Source: Brachionus koreanus (Eukaryota > Rotifera > Eurotatoria > Ploima > Brachionidae). Taken from it: a stretch of 64,000 bases of DNA. Every line of letters begins with the position of its first letter. The first letter of the stretch is position 1. The DNA lies in the NCBI GenBank assembly GCA_016987375.1, contig PJRA01000011.1:1290227-1354226 (forward strand), read 5' to 3'. The notes under the pieces were generated by a model that had not been told where the DNA came from, did no database searches, and saw only the letters and a list, made by a program, of their open reading frames with translations. Shown here one piece after another: positions 23,583 to 34,098 of this stretch. The position numbers and the translations under genes are program-made.

Positions 23583-25384
23583 TTATGTATTTTGAATTTG
23601 ATTAAGTCTTTTCCTCTCTATTAATTTTCTTTTCCACTCGGGCATATTCAGTTCATTATCAATCCTTCTCAAATCTTTATATTCAGTTACTTTTTTGATA
23701 TCTTCAAGCGTCTTTTCAAATTGAGAACAATTTTCATTTTTTTTCTTCAATTGACTATTCAATTCATCCATAAAATTAAAAGTTTTTCTTGACCGGTCAA
23801 CGGGTCTTAAGAATCCGAATGGACTTTTTTCATTAATTTCTTTTCGTTGGTCCCAGCAAGGCAATGGAGGTGGTGGCGGTGGTGGCATTTTTGAGCTAAT
23901 AAAGTTATTATTCTGATCCGGACTGAAATAGGATTCCAGCTTATTGATTGTCCTGTTTGATTCTGAGCTAATAGAAGAGCTATCTATCATTATCTTGGTC
24001 GATTGTCTGGAGCTGTTCTCAAACTCTGCAATGCATCTGTCTAATTCATCAATTGCTGAAACCTGATTGACGTCACACACACTACCATACCCACTTATTT
24101 GAGATCTATGGGTCAACTGAAGAAAGGCTTGATTTTTTGTGTAAGTTCGTGAATTGAACTTGTTTAATTCATCCAATTTGTCCAAATCAGACGATGGAGT
24201 AGAAGATGGTACACCAGTCAAATCAGTAAAACATGGCGATTGAACACTGTTGAGCAGAGAAGTTGGAGATTTGCGCAAGGAGCGATTTATAAGAGATTTT
24301 TGAAGAACTGTTTCTCGTTTACATTCAATTTCTTTCTTATGCTCAAATTTTTTTATTTCTTCAGCCAATTCCTTAAATCCATTGAGAGCAGCCACATCGG
24401 AAGCGCTCATGCCTTCACCATCTTTAAGACTCACATCACAATGGTTGGCTATTAACAATCTAGCACATTCTAGATGTCCGTTTAGTGCGGCGTCATGCAA
24501 AGGACTATTCCCAAATTTATCAGCCCTAATTTTAACCTCATTGTTAAGCAAATAAGCAACTAATTTAGAATTACCATTTACACATGCGTAGTGTAAAGGT
24601 GTTGCACCATTTTGATCACTATCGTTTAAACTAGCGCCGAATTCTTCACTCAACATTTGAACCATAGTTAAATCTCCATTTTGGCAAGCTACATGCAACA
24701 CACTCATTCCTTCCTCCGCTCTAAGGTTTAAACTGGCACCAGATTTTAATAAAAACTTGGCAATTGACAAATTACTCTCTTGAATGGCTAAATAAATAGG
24801 TGTTATTCCATTAACCATTTGATTATTGACATAACTGGGCATTATTTGAACAAGACGCTTGAGACAGCGAACAGCATTGGCCGATGCTGCAAAATGGTGG
24901 CATGTAGCTCCATTGAAAGTAAGCGCTTTTGCGCCTTTACTTCCTTCGAATTCAATCAACCAATCAATTAGATCAATCTGGTCAAATTTAGAAGACAAAT
25001 GCCAAATAGTTGCTCCGTTTGAATCCTTATGTGAAGAAGTAAGTTTAGTGTTTTTGAGCAGCCATTCTATAGCTTTGACTCTGCCTTTTACGGCAGCATC
25101 GTGCAAACACGTAGCTCCAACCTCAGATACTAAAAATGGACACACATTTTTCTCAAAGATTAAATACTGAAGAATATTTATGCAACCGTTTCTAGATGCG
25201 TAATGAAGACAGCTGTTTTAAAAGAAAACTATTAGGAAATTTTTGCAAAATTTTTAATTTTATACCTTGCTTGATTTTGATCTCTTATTGATTCTATTTG
25301 GTTGTTGACAGCATCACTAATGTAAGCTTTGAGAAGTTGAAGATCCCCTCGACTGCAAATTTTTAATATGGTCTCACAATCCAT
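23583..25384 (-). CDS. ESPN: Espin-like ankyrin-repeat actin-bundling protein
   Basis: Two exons, 25384-25266 and 25212-23583, joined by a 53-bp intron (582 aa). The start MDCETILKICSRGDLQLLKA matches the espin N-terminus in position and style. Residues about 1-310 form a run of eight or nine ankyrin repeats (for example NGATPLHYACVNGNSKLVAY and FGNSPLHDAALNGHLECARL). Then comes a Ser/Thr-rich linker, a proline run (MPPPPPPPLP, profilin- or SH3-binding type), a WH2-like segment (FNFMDELNSQLKKK) and a C-terminal NMPEWKRKLIERKR. Vertebrate espins have the same order: ankyrins, proline-rich region, WH2 and a C-terminal actin-binding module, and they cross-link parallel actin in microvilli and stereocilia. 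The protein is shorter than long espin. The family assignment is good; the gene symbol is by homology only. Confidence 0.82.
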
Positions 25385-26255
25385 TACTCCTATAATTTAA
25401 TTTGAAAATGAAACTTTCATTAATGTTTTATTTATTACTGAGTCATATGTGTACCCAATTCTGACTTGTTTATTTCAAATATTACTAGATTTTAAAAAAC
25501 TATTAAATACTATTTCATTTTTTCAAACTGGATCCCTAGAAAATCGATATTATTAATTTATTATAATAAATTTTTAATAAATACTTTAAAATTTAGATTT
25601 TTTTGTCAAAATATTTATAATTATCAATTAAAAGTTATTGCAAATTTATTTTTTCTAGACTCAATTTATTTAATTTTAAAAATTTTTAAAACTTGATTGT
25701 TAATTAATAATTCTATTGAATTTTTTTTTAAAAGAGTAACGAAATTTCTTAAACGATAACAATTTTAATTTTAATATCTATTTATTTTTTAAATGAGATA
25801 ATGAAATAAAATTTCAATAATAATTTTATTAAGCAAGGAAAGAATTATTTGAGTAAAATAAAAAAATTTATATTTTGAATAAAGTAAAATAATAAAGAAA
25901 TTCATAAACATTTAATTAATTTTTGCATTTTCGAAAGTTTCTGCAATTATCCAGTTTTTCTTTTGTTTGATTACTGGAAGACTTTCTTGATCATCTGCTT
26001 CGAAAATGATTTTAAGAATGTTCAAGAGATTTCTAGATATTTTATTCAGTCAGATTCATTGATCATTTTAAATTCAAAATTCTCGCTAAAACCTTTTAAG
26101 ATTTAATATGTTGGATGCAATAAATTATTTCTTAAAATTTATGAGGCTGATAAATATACTACAACAATAAAGAAGAACCAAGGCTTTCACAAAGAAATAT
26201 AAATAAGAAATTAAAAAAAATAATTTATTAAACTTTTTATAATTTTATTTAAGAC
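25385..26255. other. Intergenic, upstream of espin-like gene
   Basis: Very AT-rich. No gene, repeat or recognisable regulatory element seen. Confidence 0.4.
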
Positions 26256-26472
26256 TTAACATTGCCCGGCTGATTTCTCATTAAAATTTCAAATAAAGTT
26301 ATTAAGAGAAGTTAAATATATTCTTTGAAAATTTATTAATTTTCTAAAAAATTACAATGAATATCTTTAGCTAAAAAAAGCCATTTTTTAAATTTTATTT
26401 ATATGTGAAAAAATTCAAGTTTAAATTTTTCAAAAAGATGTCTAAAACAAACCTCGAGCGATCTAGTATTAA
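26256..26472. repeat. piggyBac-like MITE (copy B)
   Basis: Starts TTAACATTGCCCGGCTG and ends GATCTAGTA then TTAA. The internal sequence aligns with copies at 3191 and 53319 (for example AAATAAAGTTATTAAGA). Confidence 0.65.
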
Positions 26473-26786
26473 ATTAATTTGAAAATAATCAATTTTTATA
26501 ATAAAAATTTATTCAAATATTATGAAATGCTTGTGACAAATATTTGTGATTATGAAATGCCGAACCTATAAAATTAACTAAGTAGTTAAAAATCTAATCA
26601 AAAAGATGCATTGATTTTTTCATATTTAAAACATTTTTTTTAATTCTAAAAATTATTTAATAAAGAAATGATGTCGAATTATTAGTTTATTATTGAAAAT
26701 TAATTACAGAAAAAAATATTAATTATAAATGAAATAAAATTAAAAATGATGAGATTTTTTCAATCCTATTGAATAAATACTGATAC

Positions 26787-27474
26787 AAAGGAAATGGGGC
26801 AATATGAAACAAAATCAAAATTTTGAATTTTAGGATATTTTCTTTATTTTGACGAGCTGAATCTAAATATATAAATAATTTGAAAATCGGAATTTTCTTG
26901 AAATATAAAAATATATAAGCTCAAAGTTATAATCAATAAATTACTTTGAATAGTCATTTCTAGGTCAAATTTTAAGATTTTTTTAATTTTTTTTTAAAGA
27001 GCCGAACCAAAGATAGCAATTTTAAAAAATAGGTAGTCATTATATAGGGAGGTAATCAAAAATTTGTCATTTAATTATTTAATTAATTTTTTGCCCTTAA
27101 AAGCAAATATAGGATTTTTTTTTTCATTTTTATCATTATCATTATTAGTTCATTTTTAATAAGTTTTAATAAAAAAAACTTGAAAAAAATTTTTTTTGTC
27201 TTATTCGAATGAAACGAAGTGCGGTTATAACGAACCGTTGTTTGATTTCCCCAGTGACTTCGTTATAACCGTAATTTATTGTAGTAGTAGGTTTAACAGA
27301 GCTCTAATGAGCTATCGCAAAATAAAAAATTTAAAAATTTTAGAAATGAAAATTATTACAGTTCATTAAATTATTAAATTATTGATATTTTTAGATTCAG
27401 CTCGTCAAAATCTTTTAGGAAATATCCTAAACTTCAAAATTTTGATTTTTTTTTCATATTGCCCCATATCCTTT
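26787..27474. mobile_element. Non-autonomous element with ~80-bp TIRs
   Basis: The left arm begins AAAGGAAATGGGGCAATATG and runs to TTTGACGAGCTGAATCTAAA. The right arm is its inverse complement, from TTTAGATTCAGCTCGTCAAA to CATATTGCCCCATATCCTTT. The interior has no transposase. It contains a small nested palindrome (CGGTTATAACGAA at 27226 and TTCGTTATAACCG at 27260) followed by a LINE-like 3' tail. One more end of this family lies at about 43105 in VPS16 intron 1. Confidence 0.7.
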
Positions 27475-27916
27475 AGCCCAGATGCTTCTTAACACCTTTT
27501 TATTGAATATATTTTTATAAAAAATAATATTATTATTGTTTTTATTATTTAATTTTGATTTAAAAAAAATTTAATCTGAAGAAATTTATTCTACGTGCTT
27601 TGTTTTCTTTAATTTAAATTTCCATAATTTATTTTAGAAATTTGAGAAAAAATATTAGCTAATTTAAATAATGAGTGATTTTATTTTAAAATTTAAAAAA
27701 AAATACTTTTAAAAAATATTTTGATTAAATTTAATTAAAATTTCTCTTAAGCAAACAATATAACAATTTAATTTTGTGTTAAAATTGCTTTTAGAGAAAT
27801 TAATTGTTTCTTTAAACGAAAAAAAAATGAATTCATTCTTTTAAATAAAAATTTTATTTATTTCAAAAATTTGATTGAATCTTTAGTTTTAAAATATTTT
27901 TTTCTCGCAGCTTTTT

Positions 27917-28223
27917 TTAAAAAACACAAGTCCCATTCAGGCATGAACCTCTCGTATAATTCTGATCACAATCAAAATTCGAATTACAGCTTTTAAAGCT
28001 TTGAATGATTAATTTTGCATTTGCTAAACTTGAACATGTTGTGTTTGCAGTCTTATAAACTTCTGTGTAATAAACTATCATTACAGACGCTAAAATACAA
28101 AATTATAATCAATAATAACCTTAATTGACATGCTTTGGTCAAAAACTTACCAAGAAGCGTCAAATAAATAACATTAATATGAAATAACACAATTAAAGAA
28201 ATTATACAAAATTTATTCGCCAT
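27917..28223 (-). CDS. Small secreted cysteine-rich protein (left of divergent pair)
   Basis: Two exons, 28223-28151 and 28089-27917, joined in phase 1 by a 61-bp GT-AG intron (81 aa). The start MANKFCIISLIVLFHINVIY and the residues after it are hydrophobic and look like a signal peptide or anchor. The secreted part has five cysteines, ending SCNSNFDCDQNYTRGSCLNG then TCVF, with two NxT glycosylation sequons. The block C-N-S-N-x-x-C-D...C...GTC matches the neighbour at 28389 (C-T-S-D-x-x-C-E...C...GTC). Both genes share a phase-1 intron just after the hydrophobic segment. I do not recognise the family; the spacing resembles EB-type small cysteine modules. Function unknown. Confidence 0.6.
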
Positions 28224-28388
28224 TTTTTAATTTAATAGCAAAATTTTAAAATATCTTAGAAGCTGATTTAAATTTTTTGTTTATATATAATTTGAATAAT
28301 AAAACAAAGTCGGCTTTTTGTTTACAAGAATCTTACTTTTTTATTTAAATCAAAGAAAATTTAAACAGAAAAGCTATTTCATCATAAA
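28224..28388. promoter_or_regulatory. Shared divergent promoter of the two cysteine-rich genes
   Basis: Only 165 bp separate the two outward-facing ATGs. A TTTATATATAATTTG stretch at about 28280 could act as a TATA element. Common regulation is inferred, not shown. Confidence 0.4.
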
Positions 28389-28833
28389 ATGTCTCCAAGA
28401 TTAATTCAAATTTTAATCATTGCTCTAATCGACCTATTCATCCTATTGGTATTAACTCTTATTTGCCTGTTTCTTGTCCGAGCGAATTCATCAACATGTA
28501 AGTAGCTTAACTCTCATTCATTTATTCAAAATAATCATTTTGAATTGAAATTTTGTTCTAGTAATTGGAGCCACGTGCACGTCAGACAGCAATTGTGAAG
28601 GATATGAGACTGGAACAATTTATTGCAATTGTGGGACCTGCTCGTAAGTATACATTCGATAAATTGTTCTTTGATTGATTGAAATTTTCTATAGATGCAT
28701 CGATGAGACAAAATACGAGGCCCCATCGAGCGATTACACTGGAAGCAATTACAGATGCTTTCTAAAGTCAGGTTTCTCATGCTCATCAAGTGATGAATGC
28801 CTAAATTCTTGTTCTTCTGGCTTATGCTCATGA
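28389..28833 (+). CDS. Small secreted cysteine-rich protein (right of divergent pair)
   Basis: Three exons, 28389-28497, 28562-28643 and 28695-28833, with introns of 64 and 51 bp, all GT-AG and in phase (109 aa). The start MSPRLIQILIIALIDLFILL opens a hydrophobic segment of about 30 residues, a signal peptide or anchor. The rest is Ser/Cys-rich with eleven cysteines, including ATCTSDSNCEGYETGTIYCN and CGTCSC, and ends CLNSCSSGLCS. AATAAA follows at 28844. The odd cysteine number leaves one free or suggests a dimer. It is related to the divergent neighbour by cysteine spacing and intron position. Antimicrobial, venom-like or matrix roles are possible, but nothing in the sequence decides. Confidence 0.65.
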
Positions 28834-29215
28834 ACAAAATATAAATAAAACATTTTAAAAACTTTTATTAAGTCTAAAATTTTATTATAAAATTTAAAAA
28901 AATTGTTTTTTTTATTAATTTTATTTTAAAAACTTAAGAACTTAAAAATTAAAAGCTACAAAAAATAAAAATTGATTTTAAATGTTTCAAACGATACGAG
29001 AATTTGAATTAAAAAATTATATTTAATGGTTTTTTAGATAATTTTTCATAGTTTTTTTTTAATTTAAGCCTTTTAAAGTACAATTAAAATAGTTTATAAT
29101 AAAATTTAAGCTGATAAAAGTATTGATAAATCTTGAGATTTAAAAAATTGATTTTTTTTTCATTTTATTCACAAAAAATAATCAAGTATTAAGTAATTTT
29201 TTTTTATTTTCAAAG
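28834..29215. other. Intergenic AT-rich DNA
   Basis: Apart from the poly(A) signal at 28844, nothing recognised between the converging 3' ends. Confidence 0.4.
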
Positions 29216-31603
29216 CTAAGCTTTAGATAATTCCTCATTTAAAGCCACAGTCTTTTTTGAATAATCGTTTTTAATATTATTTTTGCAAAAAATTCTTTCA
29301 AACGATATTTTAAAGCTCTTGTTTAGGTTACAAAAAAGCACAATTGTATAAGCATTGGAAACTAAATAAAAAAGTTCACTAAATTCCAGGATATTTGAGC
29401 AAATTCGGCTATAATAAAAGCAAATGTTCAGCTTGTCTTGCTTATTTGACAATAGTTTTTTTAATAAAACAAAAAGGGATATAGAAAAATGAAATAACTT
29501 TAGCAAAAATATAATAATTAAATTGATAATGACCGTGCTGGAAATTCGAGACTCAACTTCATCGAGTGACGATTCATTTTCTTTTTCACCAATTTTACAT
29601 TTTTTTTTCATTTGTTTTTTTGACTCAATATTCTTTTTCAAAACATATAACATGACGACATCTAGCACAAACATCACTAAATATAGTAATAGATCATTTA
29701 CTATAAAATTTATAATGTAAAATAGAAAAAAAACATATGAAATTGTTCCAAAATAAACAATAGCATTGTTATTTCTATTTGAACTAACATCTCTATATAA
29801 AACAGTTATGAAGCTATTTTTATTTGGAAATTCATCATAGTCTTTTTCATCCATAACGAAAATATTTTCATTTAAGCGAACAACAAATAATTTATCAACA
29901 GATACAATCACACTGAACAAAATTAGAATTGTAATAATTACTTTTGACTTTTTCTTATTTTGAAATTTTGTGATTCGCTTGACCCAGGGTCTATCTTTGA
30001 TCAAAAGACTGAGTCTTAACCATGATATACCTATTATTGAGACATTAGACCATATTTTCAAAATGCTTAGCAAAAATTCTACAAATATTATGTCGAATAG
30101 TTGAACAGCTCTTTCTCTGATAATTGATGAGCAGAAAATTCCATTTACATAAACACATTTATTAATCAAATGAATACAATAAATGATCGAATAGGCCAAG
30201 CTTACAATACTATTTATTATCATAAATTTAATTGAGTTAGATAGATTTATTTTTTGAATATTGAGAAGTATTTTTAAATTCATTAAATTAGTTATTACAG
30301 TTATTAGACTAAAAAATGGTGTCAATATTATAGTTGAAAAATTTAAAATTTCTGAAAAAAATATCATGTCTGTGTAGGTCATTTTTGACGCTTCATGATT
30401 ACTATTCGGTTTTTTACAATTGACCAACATCAAATCAAAAAGAATCTCTTCAACTACGTCATCAAATGCACAAGTTGTAAAGCTTAAAATAACTTTATAA
30501 AGACTAATAAAATTTAGAATTCTTTGATTAAATTGACTGTTTCTTGTGAGCATTTTTACTGTATTTGTACATTTTATTGAATTTGTATTGATAAACACAA
30601 AAGTTGAATTTGAAATGTAGAAATCTTTAAAAATGCAAAAGTCTTCATTTGGAAATTGATAATCATATGGTAATTTTAATTGAATGATCCGAGTGAAATT
30701 TTCTCTATTAGAAATAAGCTCTTTCAACAAATTATAATTATGATAGATAAAATCTTTGAAATTCTCTATATACAAGTTTACATAAGCTAAATTTTCTAAT
30801 TTTAGAAGAAAATTTTTTTTAATTGATTTAAAAGACCCGTCAAGATGCAAGTATACACAGTCTTGAAAAATTTCGGGACTCAACAATTGATTGTCCAAAT
30901 CAACTTTGTATCCATAGAAAAAAATATGGCTAATTTGACTATTTGTTGATTTGTTTATTGAAAGAAAACCTAGTTGATTTTGTTTGAGAAATGTGTCTGA
31001 TAAACCGAAAAATTCTAGGTTTATGATGTTGCAATTTGAGAATATTAATGGACATGTGTATCTTGAATACTTTACCGAATAACTGAAGCTAATTTTTGTT
31101 ATATTTTTAAAAAAATTAAGCTCTTCAGGCTTTTTTGTGTAGCAATTGTTTGAATAATTGAAGAAAATTTCAAATTGTGAATAATAAAAACCAATTGAAT
31201 ATATATCGACTGAATTTTCAAATTTTGAGAACAAATTCGAGTCCAAATCAAAAGCTCTTACTTTTGTGAATTTAAATTCAATTCCATTAGTTTGTTTAAC
31301 CATTGGCATTCTGAATTGCAGAGATCTATCAAGGACTAAATTTTTGTTCGGAATAAAATTCAAAGAATAAATTGATTTTTCCAAATTAAGACAATTAAGA
31401 TCAAATAAGCTAAAATAATCAAAATCAAATACAAGCAGCGAAAAATGATACTTAACAAAATTGATTTTATTTTGTAAAATTTTTAGTTTTGCATTAATTG
31501 GCTTGCAGGGTTTTCTTTCCATAAAGCGTACTCTGTCACTATTATCCTCTAATGAAACAGACCCAAAAATTAAACAAAATATTATACTTCTTATCAAACG
31601 CAT
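29216..31603 (-). CDS. Orphan seven-transmembrane receptor with long ectodomain
   Basis: Single-exon gene of 795 aa. It opens with a signal peptide (MRLIRSIIFCLIFGSVSLE). A predicted ectodomain of about 400 residues with weak leucine-rich periodicity and scattered cysteines follows. Seven hydrophobic spans then run from about 410 to 780: starting near FSTIILTPFFSLITVITNLM, then SIKFMIINSIVSLAYSIIYC, a third span ending ISWLRLSLLI, two more, TVIINLIIIFLLKLFHF and FYLVSNAYTIVLFCNLNKSF. A Cys pair precedes span 3, as in rhodopsin-like GPCRs. DRY is not present (SWLRLS at that place), and NPxxY is replaced by SNAYTIVLF. The tail after span 7 is short. It looks like a fast-evolving, probably lineage-specific GPCR; ligand and coupling are unknown. 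It could also be a 7TM protein unrelated to GPCRs. Confidence 0.75.
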   Translation of the reverse strand: MRLIRSIIFCLIFGSVSLEDNSDRVRFMERKPCKPINAKLKILQNKINFVKYHFSLLVFDFDYFSLFDLNCLNLEKSIYSLNFIPNKNLVLDRSLQFRMPMVKQTNGIEFKFTKVRAFDLDSNLFSKFENSVDIYSIGFYYSQFEIFFNYSNNCYTKKPEELNFFKNITKISFSYSVKYSRYTCPLIFSNCNIINLEFFGLSDTFLKQNQLGFLSINKSTNSQISHIFFYGYKVDLDNQLLSPEIFQDCVYLHLDGSFKSIKKNFLLKLENLAYVNLYIENFKDFIYHNYNLLKELISNRENFTRIIQLKLPYDYQFPNEDFCIFKDFYISNSTFVFINTNSIKCTNTVKMLTRNSQFNQRILNFISLYKVILSFTTCAFDDVVEEILFDLMLVNCKKPNSNHEASKMTYTDMIFFSEILNFSTIILTPFFSLITVITNLMNLKILLNIQKINLSNSIKFMIINSIVSLAYSIIYCIHLINKCVYVNGIFCSSIIRERAVQLFDIIFVEFLLSILKIWSNVSIIGISWLRLSLLIKDRPWVKRITKFQNKKKSKVIITILILFSVIVSVDKLFVVRLNENIFVMDEKDYDEFPNKNSFITVLYRDVSSNRNNNAIVYFGTISYVFFLFYIINFIVNDLLLYLVMFVLDVVMLYVLKKNIESKKQMKKKCKIGEKENESSLDEVESRISSTVIINLIIIFLLKLFHFSISLFVLLKKLLSNKQDKLNICFYYSRICSNILEFSELFYLVSNAYTIVLFCNLNKSFKISFERIFCKNNIKNDYSKKTVALNEELSKA

Positions 31604-32411
31604 CCTATTAAATTAAAAATTGAACCATTTTCTTTATTTATATATTCATAATATTAATTAAATTAAGTCTCAATAGAGACTCGAGAGCACGTTTTTTGTA
31701 CATTTATTAAATGTATCAGTAGAAATTTTTGATTATATTTTATCTAATTGCTGATTTTCAAATAAAAGAACCTTAAAGATAAAAAGCTCTCTTTCCAAGC
31801 CTGGATTCAATAGGCGAAAAAAAAATATTCTCAGTTTCTTCTCAAAATGTATTTAATTAAATTTTAATAATTAATTTAACTACTTTCTTCTACAATTTTT
31901 AATTATTTAAAAAGATTAGATTCTATTTTATATTCAAAAATTCAGATTACTTCAAATAATTCATTTGATAATATTTTTAATACTATTAGAAAATATTCAA
32001 AGGTTTTACATTTAAAAATGTCAATGGGAAAATTGAATAAAATAAAAATTTTGTCTAGTTTATGATTAAAAATTTGGTAATTCTAGAAAAAAAATTAAGA
32101 TCTAAATTTATCAAATGAATTTCATCTGAATTTCAAAGGAATTATTGTTGGTTTTTTTGATTAAAGAATTTTACGCTTTTTTGTACTAATAATATAATAC
32201 AGCACTGATTAGCTACGAGGATTTGCCATAATTTGCCCAAGTAAATTTTATCTCAAGTAAAAATCTTTATAAATTTTAATTTTGTAGAAATTAATTTGAA
32301 AAAAGTAGACTTAAACAAATTTTTTTCATTTCTTTTCTCTACTTTTTCGAAAATCTATTAATTTTCGGTAAAAAAAACTCGTAGAAAATCATTGTTGTAT
32401 TAAGTAATAAA
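31604..32411. other. Intergenic AT-rich DNA
   Basis: 5' flank of the receptor gene. No further gene or repeat recognised. Confidence 0.4.
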
Positions 32412-32660
32412 AAGGCTGTATAGCCGAGAGGTCTGCGTATTAGTCATACAAGCAGATGACTGAAAGTTTGATCGCAATAAGGATACAAAATATGTTTCAA
32501 TTGTTTCTGTAGTACCGGGCACATGTTTAAATCCCTTTCATCCAAAAATGGGAGATCGGTTTGTTACAAGCATAATTCTTATTTATCTATGTGCATCAGT
32601 TGATAAGCTGATGTGTGAGTGATAATTCAGGGTAACAGGTTTCGACTGGATAATAATTGC
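32412..32660 (+). repeat. tRNA-derived SINE-like sequence
   Basis: TAGCCGAGAGGT fits the RNA polymerase III A box (TRGCNNAGNGG). About 45 bp later AGTTTGATCGC is a degraded B box (compare GGTTCGANTCC). The head GGCTGTATAGCCGAGAGGTC resembles a class II tRNA with a long variable arm but does not fold into a clean tRNA. A tRNA-unrelated body of about 150 bp follows, up to the mariner element. A mutated tRNA gene is the alternative. Confidence 0.5.
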
Positions 32661-32675
32661 GGTGTAGATGATCTA

Positions 32676-33800
32676 ACGGGTGATGCATAAGTAAATGGAC
32701 AAAAATTAAAAGCGAATATCTCAAAGAATAAAAATGATATTAAGTTATGGTTTTTTTTCTGATGTAAAGAATTTATTTTTCAATAGAATTATGATTTTTA
32801 ATAATGAAAAAATTCATCGTGNNNNNNNNNNNNNNNNNNNNNNNNNNNNNNNNNNNNNNNNNNNNNNNNNNNNNNNNNNNNNNNNNNNNNNNNNNNNNNN
32901 NNNNNNNNNNNNNNNNNNNNNNNNNNNNNNNNNNNNNNNNNNNNNNNNNNNNNNNNNNNNNNNNNNNNNNNNNNNNNNNNNNNNNNNNNNNNNNNNNNNN
33001 NNNNNNNNNNNNNNNNNNNNNNNNNNNNNNNNNNNNNNNNNNNNNNNNNNNNNNNNNNNNNNNNNNNNNNNNNNNNNNNNNNNNNNNNNNNNNNNNNNNN
33101 NNNNNNNNNNNNNNNNNNNNNNNNNNNNNNNNNNNNNNNNNNNNNNNNNNNNNNNNNNNNNNNNNNNNNNNNNNNNNNNNNNNNNNNNNNNNNNNNNNNN
33201 NNNNNNNNNNNNNNNNNNNNNNNNNNNNNNNNNNNNNNNNNNNNNNNNNNNNNNNNNNNNNNNNNNNNNNNNNNNNNNNNNNNNNNNNNNNNNNNNNNNN
33301 NNNNNNNNNNNNNNNNNNNNNNNNNNNNNNNNNNNNNNNNNNNNNNNNNNNNNNNNNNNNNNNNNNNNNNNNNNNNNNNNNNNNNNNNNNNNNNNNNNNN
33401 NNNNNNNNNNNNNNNNNNNNNNNNNNNNNNNNNNNNNNNNNNNNNNNNNNNNNNNNNNNNNNNNNNNNNNNNNNNNNNNNNNNNNNNNNNNNNNNNNNNN
33501 NNNNNNNNNNNNNNNNNNNNNNNNNNNNNNNNNNNNNNNNNNNNNNNNNNNNNNNNNNNNNNNNNNNNNNNNNNNNNNNNNNNNNNNNNNNNNNNNNNNN
33601 NNNNNNNNNNNNNNNNNNNNNNNNNNNNNNNNNNNNNNNNNNNNNNNNNNNNNNNNNNNNNNNNNNNNNNNNNNNNNNNNNNNNNNNNNNNNNNNNNNNN
33701 NNNNNNNNNNNNNNNNNNNNNNNNNNNNNNNNNNNNNNNNNNNNNNNNNNNNNNNNNNNNNNNAACTTAACTTTTGTCCATTTACTTATGCATCACCCGT
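32676..33800. mobile_element. Mariner-family element containing an assembly gap
   Basis: Both ends read ACGGGTGATGCATAAGTAAA inward and each is preceded by the target TA. The inside is 942 unknown bases (32822-33763). The total of about 1.1 kb fits a mariner element, and the same terminus at 8287 is attached to mariner transposase relics. The gap size may be an estimate. Confidence 0.8.
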
Positions 33801-34098
33801 TACTCGATGTATTACGTTCGCTGTCAAATTGGAGTCGCTCAAAATGTACTGGAAAAGGAGATGAGCGCCTCGCATTTTATCCCCTAGGATATAAAAGGGA
33901 CAATTAATAAATAAATAAAATGATATGATTATTTTCTGACGCCAATAATTATAATCTAGTGATTTTTGGGTTTTTTATTAGAATTTTTACTAAGAATTTG
34001 GGTTACACAAAAATAATTTTAATTAATTAAAAACATTTTCCAAATATTTAAATTAAAAAAAAAAATGAAATAGTAAATCTTCAAATTTATTATTTGTA

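Noticed and set aside
28535..28837. 100-codon minus-strand frame rich in Cys and His
   Set aside because: It is the antisense shadow of the cysteine-rich gene at 28389-28833, whose spliced frame has a signal peptide and proper junctions.
32734..33907. Two long open frames running through the N block
   Set aside because: They exist only because unknown bases carry no stops; the real ends are mariner termini and flanking DNA.
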